NCBI GenBank assembly: GCA_963677625.2
Contig: CAXXSW010000012.1
Span: 310,001-374,000, forward strand
Direction: 5' to 3'
DNA from: UBA1351 sp963677625
GTDB lineage: Bacteria > Bacillota > Clostridia > Lachnospirales > Vallitaleaceae
Length of the DNA: 64,000 nucleotides
The notes under the pieces are model-generated. The model did not search any database, had not been told where the DNA came from, and saw only the letters and a list, made by a program, of their open reading frames with translations. Position numbers and translations under genes: made by a program. Positions 27,252 through 39,000 of the stretch are shown here, in pieces. Position 1 is the stretch's first letter. Every line of letters begins with the position of its first letter.

Positions 27252-30200
27252 ATGAAAAGACGTTTGTTAAGTGAGTTTATTGTAGTTGTATTAATCGTTG
27301 GTATTTTGGGACAAAATCAGGTGGTTAATGTAGCAGCAGAAGAAACGAGTACAAATTTACTAGAAAATGGTGAGTTTGAAGATGGTATGAACGGATGGAC
27401 TGATACTTGGTCAACAAATATAATTACAGACAATCCTGTTGAGATTGCTTCATCAGCAAGACCACAAGTATTATCCAATGGATGGATTGTCATTGCTTCT
27501 GAATCAGATTCAGTCATATCCTTAACGGTAAGTAAAGACGACGGAAAGACATTCGTACCACTATGTCGAAGTACCATTGGAAAGAGTGGGGGAAGTTACT
27601 CCATAAGTTCAATAGGAAACACCATCTATCTACTTGGGGATTCTACTACGTGTCTGACTCTTGATACGATTGAGGCAACAAGTGTACAAAATATAGATGT
27701 CGTGGATCAAAATCGAAAGTATATTACTAGTGACACAGATATTCATAGTTGTTCCATGGCGGTTAACCCTGTCAATGGTGAACTTGGAATTGTTTGGTCA
27801 AGAAAATTAACTGATACAGGATTATCCTATAATCTATCATTCATGAAAACGACAGATGGTGGCAGTAGTTTTATGAAGCAAGATGGTACGCCTTACTCTG
27901 TAGATGATTTGACAAATAGTAGCCTTGCCACAGAAAATTATAAAAACCCTAAACTAACCTATACTAATGATGGCTACCCAATTATTGTATATGAAAAAGC
28001 TACAGCTACAGAAAAATCATTGAAGATTATATACGCAGATGATAGTGGATGGAAAATGGAAGTCCCACTAACCAATTCAGGTTCTTATGACCAGGTGAAC
28101 CCATCAATAACAACTCAAAGAAGTGGGATACATACAGGTAGAATATGGACGACTTGGCAAGGAAAAGACTCGACAGATCGTTTAAATGATAATATTCACT
28201 GTAAGTATTCAGATGATAATGGCATCACATGGAATATGGGTGGTGTCAGTGGGGATAAGATTACTAGTGGAAGTGTGAATGTAAGCAATCCTACTATTAC
28301 AACAAATAGTCAAGGAAACGTCTTCATTCTTTGGCAGGGCTTAAAAAGCCCTTATACAGATATTTTTGGTATTTCTCAAGTAGATGATGTTTGGGGGGAT
28401 ATACGGACCCTAACTAATTCACAGACAGGTGATATTATCATGCCAGTCACTTGCGACAATAGACATGATTTTGACTTTCCCATTGTAGCATGGAAGAACG
28501 AACAAAATTATGATGAGAGACTATTGCATTTTGATGGTGACACCAATAGCACAATATTTATTGATGCTGGGAATACAACAAGTTGGATAAACAATGGAAA
28601 CGCACAAATTGTGACAGATGAAAAAAAATTTGGTTCTGGAAGTGGATATTTTGATGGAAATGGCTCTTATATTTCGACTACAGATGATATGTTATTATCA
28701 GATAAAGATTTTACTATTGACCTGAATATAAAACGAAATAATATATCTGGCGAGCTAGAATATATATATGGCAAAGGGAGTGATGCGACTAATGAGAATA
28801 TGTCTTATGTATTACAGATCAACGCGGATAATACATTGACAGCATCAGTCGTCATCAACAATTCTATAAAAGCAACAATTACTTCTAGTCAATCCATTGA
28901 AGATACATTATGGCATCATATTGCCTTTCTTAGAAACGGCAGTAATCTTCTTTTGTATATAGATGGTGTTCAATCAGGAAGTTTAGCTGGAGTCACATCA
29001 ATGGATGGATTATCAGTAAGTAATGGAAGTGGTGAAAGCTTTTCCATAGGGGCATTAGGTAGCTTGGAATCAAACTATTTTAATGGATATGTAGATGAGT
29101 TTAGATGGTCTATAGGAAATACAAAGTGGAAAAATAATTTTATAGTACCAACAGCTGAATATTCAGCTTTGTCCGGACATATGGGAATAGGATATTTCAA
29201 TCGTTTTACATTTGGTGAAGAGCCAATAATTGGTGAATCAAGTGTCAATGAAGAAACCTTGATTACTTCAAATGATACGATCACGAATCCAAGGATATTT
29301 GTATCTGACCCGGATAATGATACCTTAGAGTGTAAGTATTTCATTGATGATGAAACCACTCCAAGAGATACGAAAATTGTACTCTCCACAGGTGACAGAA
29401 AAGAGATTACCTTTGATGGATTTGATACAAGCGCAATGCTAGGAGGGCAACATAAAATTAGATATGAAGTCTACGATGGATTCCAGACCCTTAAGAAGAG
29501 TGCTTATTTCTCAGTAAGAAAAAGTATACAAATAGAGAAAGGCTATACATTTACTGTATTTTTAAAGCCGGATGGAACGGTATGGGCATGTGGAAGTAAT
29601 GATTATGGACAATTAGGTGATGGAACATATTATCGTAAGAGTATCCCGGTTCAAATAGATGGTTTAAATGATGTTGTTAGTATATCAGCTGGGGGTAGTT
29701 ATGTCTTAGCATTAAAAAGTGATGGAACGGTATGGTCTTGGGGGCGTAACCAGGCTGGACAATTGGGTCTAGGGGATACAACAAATAGGAATATCCCTAG
29801 TCAAATATCAACCATTACAAATGCAAGAGCAGTTTATGCTGTTTCTTTAAATAGTTATATTATACTAGATGATAACACGGTAAAATCTTGTGGACGCACT
29901 GGCAATGGTATGTTGGGTCTAGGAAGTCAAAGCGCTAATATTCTAACGCATACAACCATTGACCTTTCAAATGTTGAACAATTAGTTGTTGGAAGTAATC
30001 ATGTATTTGCCATAAAGAAAGATGGAACCCTTTGGGGATGGGGAGAAAATAATACTAATTGTTTAGGACTTAACAACATAAATGGTAAGTTGTTTAAAAC
30101 ACCTACAAGGATTACATCCTTTACTGACTATAAGACTATATATGCAGGCTATAGTAGAACATTTATAGAAAAAAAAGATGGAACCATATGGGCTATAGGG

Positions 30201-33041
30201 ATGAATAATTTTGGTGAGTTAGGAATAGGTACTAATGCTTCAGTTTCTGGTCTAATAGAAATCCCCACTCATACCAATGTAAGCAATATCACGAGTTTTG
30301 GATATTCAACTACATTATTAAAAGATGATGGAAGTATATGGTCTTCAGGAAGAAATACATATGGTCAGTTTGGAAATAGGTCACATGATGATGACACGCA
30401 TGTCAGATTTACACAAAGTAATCCAATTCCTGGCGATGTTATAGTGCTTGCTTCAAGTAGAACAAATTACTCAAATAATATTGTCGCAACAAAAAATAAG
30501 GTATATGCATGGGGATATAGTAGTGAAGGCCAGCTTGGTATAGCTAATAATAGGTATACTTATACTGTTATTCCTACAGAAGTAGATATCATCATAAATA
30601 GTGCCCCAGTCATAAACGAACAAGAAATTCAATCCAACATCTTCCTAACAGAAGAAAACAAACAAACATTCTTTAGCCTTGAAGTCAGTGATGCAGATAG
30701 TGATCCCTTGACTTGTAAATACTATATCGATGGCAATGAAGTGGAAGCAGGTTCTGTGGTTCTCAATAAGACAATAGGTGCAAAAACAGCTACATTTCCC
30801 CCACTAGATTTGAAAGCCTTGACAGAAGGAGTCCATGGAGTCAAATATACAGTAAATGATGGAAGTGTAGAAAAGGTAGCCTATAGTAAATTTTATGTTG
30901 ATTATTCATCACCCAAAATCAATGACTTACAGGTAGAGGTTAAAGACGGAGGCATAGATGTAGCCATATATGGAAATGATGAGACATCAGGCATTGCAAC
31001 AAATGGTTATACCTATACCCTTGATAATGGTACCCCAATTAAAAGCAGCAGTCCATATTATCATTTTTCGAATATTGATAAAGGTGAAAGACACAATGTA
31101 ACTGTCACAATAGAAGATATGGCAGGTAATACAGTCACCCAATCCAGTGAAGCGACAGTTAAGGCACATCTGCCGGTCTTAAGTGTGAGTCAGGTTAATG
31201 TTGATCAGATTAAGCTAGTCATTGCCACCGATAATGCTGATGATACCCAGTATCAAGTGGCATGTAATAACGGTTATATTAACGCCTTAGGCGAATACAC
31301 AGATAAAGAAATATGGATGACTTTGGCAGATAAAGCATTAGTACTGAAAAATATGGAAGTTAACACCTCCTATGCCTTTAAGATCAAAGCAAGGAATAAG
31401 GAAAATATTGAGACCCCCTTCACGGAGCCAATCATCATGAATTTAGCTATCGAGCTACCGCCAATGCCTACAAATGTTCTTTGTAGTGTAGACAAAGATA
31501 CGGCTTCCCTTAGTTGGGACATGATGAATGGTGTTAAGTATTATGAAATGGAAAAAGATGGTAGTGATATCATCACTTTGACATCACCCACTTATGACGA
31601 CACAAAACTTGAAATCAACACCGACCACATGTACCGAATACGAGGTGTCAGTAAATATGGAGAAGGTGAGTGGACCAACTATGTCGTTGCCAACATCAGC
31701 CAAGGTATACCTGGGCTTGTTCAAGATGTCAAGGATAGCCCTCAAGATACATCGGCAGTCATTAGTTGGGACGGACAATATGGTGTGGATGCCTATCAGG
31801 TTATCGTTAATAACATTCGACAGTATGAAACGTCTAGCAACTACTGTGAGTTGACTGGTTTATTACCGAATACAAGCTATACCTATCGTATCAAGGCTAT
31901 TAATACAGTTGGTGAAAGTGAATGGACCAGTAACCGGACCTTTGACACCTACGGACTTCCAACACCAATCTTAAGCCTTGATGATGTGGATGAACACAGG
32001 ATAGAGGTTAGCTGGAAGGAGGTGGATGGTGCAGGGACCTATGAACTGAAAGTGGATGGAAGTATAGTGAGTATGGCAGGTAAGAGAACCTATATCCATG
32101 ATTCCTTATTGAACAATTCATCCCATACCTATCAGGTCCGTTCTGTTAATGCAGGAGACACCAGTAGTTGGAGTGCAGAATTACCTATCACTACTTTGCC
32201 GGAAAAACCGGAAGTACCGTCTGACTTTTTTGGCTTTGCAACGGATACCTTTATCACCCTTAGCTGGACAGAGGTCCCTGATGCCATAGGTTATGACTTA
32301 GAGATAGATGGTGTGGTCATTGAAAATGATGCAAGTAATATATATATACACGACGAACTGGATCCGCTAACGCGGCATACCTATCGAATCCGTTCTAAGA
32401 ACACCTTAATTGAAAGTGACTGGTCTAGCTATATATGGATATCAACGCTACCGACACAAGCAAAACCACCAAAGGAAGTCTACATATCAAGTGTAGGAAC
32501 TGTATCGACTATTAAGTGGGAGAAAATACCGGGTAGCATGAATTATGATATTGAAGTCGACGGACATGTATATAACGCAGGCAATACAGGAACCTATATC
32601 CATCGTGGTGTGACCCTAGGTGTCGAGCATAAATACCGTATTAGGACCAAGAGTCTCGTTGGCATTAGTGAATGGAGCGGTTATGTTGTCAACAACTCAA
32701 TCAAAGCAAAAAGTAAGAAGAATAAGGACTTGGAACTAGGATTGACGGCTTCGCATATCAAGGACTTCAGTAAGTATGAATTGACCGTTTATTATAACAA
32801 AGATGTCCTTAAGGTTGTTGACCTATGTTCAAAAACAACAGATAAAGAATTGGCACCTTGTTATATCGAGGAAGAAAATGTAACGATTACAAGTTTCAAG
32901 GAAGGCCTGATTACATTTACGGTAGATAAACCGATAGAACCCGGTTATGACTGGACAGGTATTATAAATAATATTACATTTATGGGCCAATTGTCTGGCG
33001 GTACCACCATTGATTACACTGTTTACATCATGCCGGAATAA
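27252..33041 (+). CDS. Giant secreted protein with LamG, RCC1 and fibronectin-III-like domains
   Basis: 1929 residues with a Sec signal peptide (about 1-29). Order: a beta-rich, sialidase/BNR-like part (about 60-410), a LamG/concanavalin-like domain (about 423-630), a cadherin-like domain (about 655-755), seven RCC1-type repeats (about 761-1110; each with DGTVW or a variant and GQLG or a variant), a second cadherin-like domain (about 1117-1215), an Ig-like domain, about six fibronectin-III-like modules (about 1300-1830) and a cohesin-like end. Seven RCC1 repeats fit one closed seven-bladed propeller. No catalytic site or sortase motif was seen. The protease-RHS gene starts 13 bases later, so they form an operon and may work together at the cell surface. 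Confidence 0.85.
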   Translation: MKRRLLSEFIVVVLIVGILGQNQVVNVAAEETSTNLLENGEFEDGMNGWTDTWSTNIITDNPVEIASSARPQVLSNGWIVIASESDSVISLTVSKDDGKTFVPLCRSTIGKSGGSYSISSIGNTIYLLGDSTTCLTLDTIEATSVQNIDVVDQNRKYITSDTDIHSCSMAVNPVNGELGIVWSRKLTDTGLSYNLSFMKTTDGGSSFMKQDGTPYSVDDLTNSSLATENYKNPKLTYTNDGYPIIVYEKATATEKSLKIIYADDSGWKMEVPLTNSGSYDQVNPSITTQRSGIHTGRIWTTWQGKDSTDRLNDNIHCKYSDDNGITWNMGGVSGDKITSGSVNVSNPTITTNSQGNVFILWQGLKSPYTDIFGISQVDDVWGDIRTLTNSQTGDIIMPVTCDNRHDFDFPIVAWKNEQNYDERLLHFDGDTNSTIFIDAGNTTSWINNGNAQIVTDEKKFGSGSGYFDGNGSYISTTDDMLLSDKDFTIDLNIKRNNISGELEYIYGKGSDATNENMSYVLQINADNTLTASVVINNSIKATITSSQSIEDTLWHHIAFLRNGSNLLLYIDGVQSGSLAGVTSMDGLSVSNGSGESFSIGALGSLESNYFNGYVDEFRWSIGNTKWKNNFIVPTAEYSALSGHMGIGYFNRFTFGEEPIIGESSVNEETLITSNDTITNPRIFVSDPDNDTLECKYFIDDETTPRDTKIVLSTGDRKEITFDGFDTSAMLGGQHKIRYEVYDGFQTLKKSAYFSVRKSIQIEKGYTFTVFLKPDGTVWACGSNDYGQLGDGTYYRKSIPVQIDGLNDVVSISAGGSYVLALKSDGTVWSWGRNQAGQLGLGDTTNRNIPSQISTITNARAVYAVSLNSYIILDDNTVKSCGRTGNGMLGLGSQSANILTHTTIDLSNVEQLVVGSNHVFAIKKDGTLWGWGENNTNCLGLNNINGKLFKTPTRITSFTDYKTIYAGYSRTFIEKKDGTIWAIGMNNFGELGIGTNASVSGLIEIPTHTNVSNITSFGYSTTLLKDDGSIWSSGRNTYGQFGNRSHDDDTHVRFTQSNPIPGDVIVLASSRTNYSNNIVATKNKVYAWGYSSEGQLGIANNRYTYTVIPTEVDIIINSAPVINEQEIQSNIFLTEENKQTFFSLEVSDADSDPLTCKYYIDGNEVEAGSVVLNKTIGAKTATFPPLDLKALTEGVHGVKYTVNDGSVEKVAYSKFYVDYSSPKINDLQVEVKDGGIDVAIYGNDETSGIATNGYTYTLDNGTPIKSSSPYYHFSNIDKGERHNVTVTIEDMAGNTVTQSSEATVKAHLPVLSVSQVNVDQIKLVIATDNADDTQYQVACNNGYINALGEYTDKEIWMTLADKALVLKNMEVNTSYAFKIKARNKENIETPFTEPIIMNLAIELPPMPTNVLCSVDKDTASLSWDMMNGVKYYEMEKDGSDIITLTSPTYDDTKLEINTDHMYRIRGVSKYGEGEWTNYVVANISQGIPGLVQDVKDSPQDTSAVISWDGQYGVDAYQVIVNNIRQYETSSNYCELTGLLPNTSYTYRIKAINTVGESEWTSNRTFDTYGLPTPILSLDDVDEHRIEVSWKEVDGAGTYELKVDGSIVSMAGKRTYIHDSLLNNSSHTYQVRSVNAGDTSSWSAELPITTLPEKPEVPSDFFGFATDTFITLSWTEVPDAIGYDLEIDGVVIENDASNIYIHDELDPLTRHTYRIRSKNTLIESDWSSYIWISTLPTQAKPPKEVYISSVGTVSTIKWEKIPGSMNYDIEVDGHVYNAGNTGTYIHRGVTLGVEHKYRIRTKSLVGISEWSGYVVNNSIKAKSKKNKDLELGLTASHIKDFSKYELTVYYNKDVLKVVDLCSKTTDKELAPCYIEEENVTITSFKEGLITFTVDKPIEPGYDWTGIINNITFMGQLSGGTTIDYTVYIMPE

Positions 33042-33054
33042 GGGGGAATAAAAA

Positions 33055-36000
33055 ATGAGAAAGTTTCATATAAAGTTAGCGAAATTATTACTTATTGTAT
33101 TTATAACTACCAACGTATTTACACAGGATATAATTGTTATGGCCTCAGAATTCAGTCATAGTGCTGTTGAATATGTCATCACAACAACTACAGCCTATAT
33201 GGACAGCCAAGCGGACCCTGAAAAGACACAGATTATTGTTAAATATAAAGAAAAGAAGGTGGACTCCACCACGTCTGTGAGCGCCTTGATGCAATCATTG
33301 GAAAAAACCGATGGCCAAGAACAAGAAAAGTTGAAAAAGGATATATCCTCAGAGTTAAAATTAAAAAAACTAGATACGGTTAAAGCATATGAAGATGAGA
33401 GTATAGAAGTCCTTGAAATCAAAAAATCCGATGATATCAAGGAAGTCGTTGACGCCCTTAATGATAATGGATTAGTAGAGTATGCACAACCAAACTATAA
33501 GCTCTCTGTGTTGACTACAAGCGTAACAGATGATCGTTATCCAGAACAATGGCCGATATACGAGGAGGGTACAGCATCTTCATCAGTAGGTATCCATGTG
33601 AAGGACGTATGGGATATGCAAGGGGATGTAACCCGAACTACCCTCATCGGTGTTCTAGATACAGGTATAGATATTGAGCATACAGACCTAAAGCATAATA
33701 TCTTTACTAATAACAACGAGATCCCAGGAAATGGTATTGATGATGATGGAAACGGATACATTGACGATTATCATGGATATGACTTTGCCAATGACGATGC
33801 AAGTGTATATGATGACGCTACTAAAGATAAGCACGGAACCCATGTAGCCGGTATTATTGCAGCCGATGACAACGGAAGTGGTATCCTTGGTGTGGCAAAG
33901 GATATGACGATTATTCCACTTAAATTTATTGACGGTACAAAAGGGTTTACCTCAGATGCTATAGAAGCCATCGACTATGCAAAAACAATGGGGGTTGATA
34001 TTATCAACTGTAGTTTTGGTAGTACCGATAATAACCCTGCCCTTAAGGAAGCTATAGCTAATTCTGGGATTGTCTTTGTAGCTTCTGCTGGAAATGCAGG
34101 ACAGGATGTAGTAAGTGACCCTGTATATCCAGCTTGCTTTGACCTTGATAATATTATTTCAGTCACGTCCTATGATGCAGCAGGAGAGCTTGGAGTGTTT
34201 GCCAATTATGGAAGTGGTGTTGATATTGCAGCTCCGGGAGCAGATATTATCAGTACAGTTCCGGAAGGTGGCTACCAGTCCTTATCAGGAACGTCCACAG
34301 CTGCGCCTTTTGTAAGTGGTGTCATGGGCTTGATTAAAAATGCATATCCGGATATTACACCTAAAGACTTAATTGCAAGAGTCAAATCTAATGCAGTAGC
34401 CATGCCTGGACTTGTAGGAAAAACCAATACCGGGGGAAGAGTCGATGCATTTCGTGCTGTAACAGGGACCCAAGATATTATTGAGGAAACAACCAATACT
34501 GAAATCAATAGTGATGAAGGCACTTTTGTAGATGGGGTACTTGAAACCCTATCCTTGGCAACGGTATCACCTGAGCTTCTTGAACAAGTCCATTATGGTG
34601 AAACTGGTGTTAATGCGGCAACAGGTAATTACTCTACAAAAGCTGTTGACCTATCTATTGAAAGTCCAGGATTCACCTTGAACATGAGTCGTACATATAA
34701 CTCAAAAAATGATAAAAATGGCTCAATGGGACGAGGCTGGACCTTTGGATTTGAAGGTAGTTTAAAGGTAGATACAAGTAGTCCAAGTCTATACATTGCA
34801 AAAATGCCTAATGGAAGTTCTCATACTTTCACAAAAAATGGTTCTACTTACACAGCCAATGATTTTAGAGGTAGATTAGTCGCAACATCCGATGGATGGG
34901 TATTAACAACAGCTGATCAATATACTTATGGTTATAATTCTTCAGGATGGCTTATATGGATGAAAGACCCAAGTGGTAACACCATTAGGATATCCGTTGA
35001 TAACACCACCGGCTATGTTCAAACGATAACAGATCAAGTCGGTCGGGTATTTTTTATAGCCTATAATGAAGATAACAAAATCAGTACAATCACGGACCCC
35101 ATGAACCATGTCATTACCTATACGTATGAAGATGACTTGCTAAAAGTTGTTACTGACCAAATGGGAAGACATCAAACCTATGACTACAATGCAAGTAAGT
35201 ATTTGATTAGTGTAAAGAACCATCATGATGTTGTTACCGAGGCGATTACATATAATAACGCAGCAAGTAACGGTGTTTATAAAGTGAAGACCTATACAAA
35301 TAACCTAGGTAATGTATTTTCTTATACCTATGGAACAAATAAAACGACTATAACAGATACTAATAATCGTGTAATTGAAAAAACATTTGATCCGCAATTT
35401 TATGTAATCAGCTCAAAGGACCCGGAAGGGAAAAGTACCTTTGTTGAGTATTATAAGGACAGTAATGGGATTAATCGCTATGGTGAAGAAAAGAAAGTTA
35501 CGGATCGATTAGGTAACGTGACCTCGTATGAACGAAATACGGCTACCGGGAATATTGAAAAAATATTTTATCCGGATGGAAGCTACTCAGAATATGAATA
35601 CGATGATAAGAACAATACAAGGATGGAACAGGACCCTGAAGGCAACAAGACCTTCTATATATATGATGCTGATAAGGTAAAGCTTTTGCAAGAGATTAGA
35701 CCGATCAACGGAGTGGATAGCTATTCTATTCAAGCCGATCAATCCAAGTTTAATATTAAGAGTTATACATACTATTCTGAGGGAGAGTCAAAGCTGTTAG
35801 GTTATAAGGCAAAGAATCTTCTTAAGTCAGTAACTGATCCTGAAGGTAATACAATTAGTTATACTTATGATAACTATGGAAATATAAAAACAAGCAAGGA
35901 TGCTGAAGGTTTTATTACGACAACAACGCGAAATATTTTGGGTTGGACACTATCTAGTAAATCTCCAAGTGGATACATAACAAGCAATACCTATAATAGT

Positions 36001-39000
36001 AAGGGACAATTAGTAAAGCAAGTGGAGGACAATGGAGAAACGACACGCTATGTATATGATGATCTTGGACGCTTGATTCAAGAAATTGACCCTAACACCT
36101 ATGACCCTTCTAAGGATGGTCTAAATTTAGCTACGCCAAGCAATACATACAGTGATAGTACAGTAGGTTTAAGATATCAATATAATAGTAAAAACCAAGT
36201 GATTGTCTTAAAGGATGCACTGAATAATGCTCGTCGCTATACCTATGGTGACCTTTATGGCAATATAACGCAGGAAGAATTACCTAATGGACTAAAGAAC
36301 ATCTATACGTATGACGTCATGAATCGTCAGGTGCAAGCATTTGTAAAAGCGGATGCAGCGTCTAACATATCATTGAAAGAAGAAACGATCTATGAGGACA
36401 AGGAAGGAAATAGTATTGTTCACACAAAAAAATACTTGGCAAAAGAGTCTTATAATGATGCCCTTGAGCTCATCGGACCTAAAGTTACTAGCAAGGACAT
36501 AGCTGAAAGCATAGCGACTTATGATTTTGCAGACCGCCTGATAACACAAGTGGATGGAGACGGTGCATTAAAGACTATAAGCTATTATAAAAACGGCCTT
36601 GTCTATTCAGCGACTGAGGCTAATGGAGCAACGACTTATTATAGGTACGATGCTGGAGGAAACTTAACAGGGAAATGGACACCGGTAGAAGCAAGCAAAT
36701 ATATGTATACCGGATTTAAGTATGATAAGGCAGGAAGGGCTATCGAAAGCTATGCGGGAAGAGACTTGGTAGGTCTTGATGTCATCCCGTCAAAGGACCG
36801 AATGATTATAACTTATACAACCTATAACAAGAAGGGTCAAGTTGTATCTCAAAGGGACAGTGCTGGAAGGAAGACTGCTTTTGAGTATACTGGTGAAGGA
36901 AATGTAAAGAAGACAACTGCCTATATAACAGATACAAAAACGAAGGTGATAACGAAAAGTTTTGATCATTTAGGTCATCTTAAGACCAAATCAGAAACTG
37001 TTTTTGCTGGTGATTTGTCCGGTCATGATATGGGAGATACGAATCTGGTAACCTTAACAGAATCCTATGACTATGACCTTAATGGAAATTTAATAAAGGT
37101 AAGGGATGTCAACGGATTAATAACAAGTTATACTTATGATAAACTGAATCGTCGATTAAGTACGACCTATGAAAGTTTAGATGAAAACTTAGCTCGCGTT
37201 TATGCGACTGTCTCAAATGAATATGATGCAAATGGTAATATAATACAGTCAACGGATGCTATGGGTATAGTGACCTCCAATGTCTATAGTCAAGAAGGCT
37301 ACTTAGAACAAGTTAAAAAAACAGTCCGTCTCAATGATGAAGAAGAAACACTCATAACTGCTTACCAATATGACCAAGCAGGTCGTTTGATAAGAGAAGT
37401 GTCTCCAAACAATTGTAAAACAGACACAAATGGTAGTGTACTCTTTGATACATGTAATCGAACAGAATATACTTATGACAAGATGGGACGTCAATTAACC
37501 GCCACAGACATATACCAAGGAAGTGGAGGGACATGGAAATCCATAAGAATATCGAATCAGTATGATATAAGTGGTAATGTGGTTAAAGTCATCGATGGAC
37601 AAGGTTATGAGACAAACAAAAGCTACACTCTTCAAGGTCAATTAAAAACAATAACAGACCCTGAGGCAAAGGCAAAGGACTTGTCCTATACGACCCTATA
37701 TTCCTATGACGGTATAGGTAGAATCAAGACTGAAACAAATGCACTTGGTGTCGTGACAACCAATTATTATGATGACGCAAACAATAAGATAAGAACGACA
37801 ATCAAGCAATCATCGTCAGAAGCAGAGTATACCCTGTCAAGTGCTAGCTATGATTTGGCTGGTAATCAATTATCAGTGACAGATGGGAACCGTAACACAA
37901 CAATCTATGTCTATAACTCAATGAACAAAGTCGCAGCTGTCCAGTATTCAGGAGACGATACCATAGGTTCTTATGTTATCGCATATCAGTATGATAAAAA
38001 GGGGAATTGTACCTATCAAGAAGACTCCTTAGGTCAGGTTCAGTTGTTCACCTATGATCTTCAAAATAGGTTGTTAAAACATACAACCAAAGATTCTGAA
38101 CATAGAACAGAGATAAGTCAGTCAACCAAGTATGACCTGAACGGTAATCCGAGATTTATGACTGATGCCAATGGAACAGTCATTACACGATCATACAATG
38201 AACTTAATCAGCTTCAAAGAGAGGCTGTAGATGTAAGGTCCCTTGACGGTGACGTGACTACACATGAGACCACCTATACCTATGATAAGAATGGTAACAA
38301 TATAGGGATAACCGATTATCTTGGAAACACCATTACCACCAAATATGATCCATTGAACCGTGTCATTGAAAAAGTAGACCCTAGTGGTGCTAGCATTTCT
38401 AAAATGGAATACAATAATAATCATGTACAAGTAAAAGCTTATGATGGTAAGAACAATGCGACTCAATACTTTTATGATAAGAAGAATCAACTAATAAAAA
38501 CCATCGACCCTGAAGGTGGTAGTACAAGAAACACATATGACGCCCTTGGAAATAAGCTGACAAGTACAGATGCCAGAGGCTATATGACAAGTTTTAGCTA
38601 TGATACATTCGGTCGCTTGAACCGCGTAGAGAATGCAAAAGGTGAAGTGACCACCTATACCTATGACTTGATGAATAATCTTTTGACCCAAACAGACGGA
38701 AACGGGAACACAACAACAAGAGTCTATAATGTCCGTAATCAACTAGTAAAGACCATAGACCCTAAAGGTATAACAACTTCTGTTGATGGTCAAGTTACTT
38801 ATGATACCACACGTACAGAAAGTCTGACCTATACCCCCAATGGTCTGGTCAAAGAGAAAGTGGATCGTAACGGAAATCTGACGACCTTTACTTATGACAC
38901 CTTTGGAAGAAAGTTAGAGGTTACAAGTGGGTCGGATAGTATAAGCTCGACCTATGATAATAACGGGAATCTTTTGACCATAACAGATGAAACAGGTAAA

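Noticed and set aside
31594..31854. Short plus-strand frame inside the 1929-residue gene
   Set aside because: It is an out-of-frame shadow of the FN3-like coding region, with no ribosome site and no sensible product.
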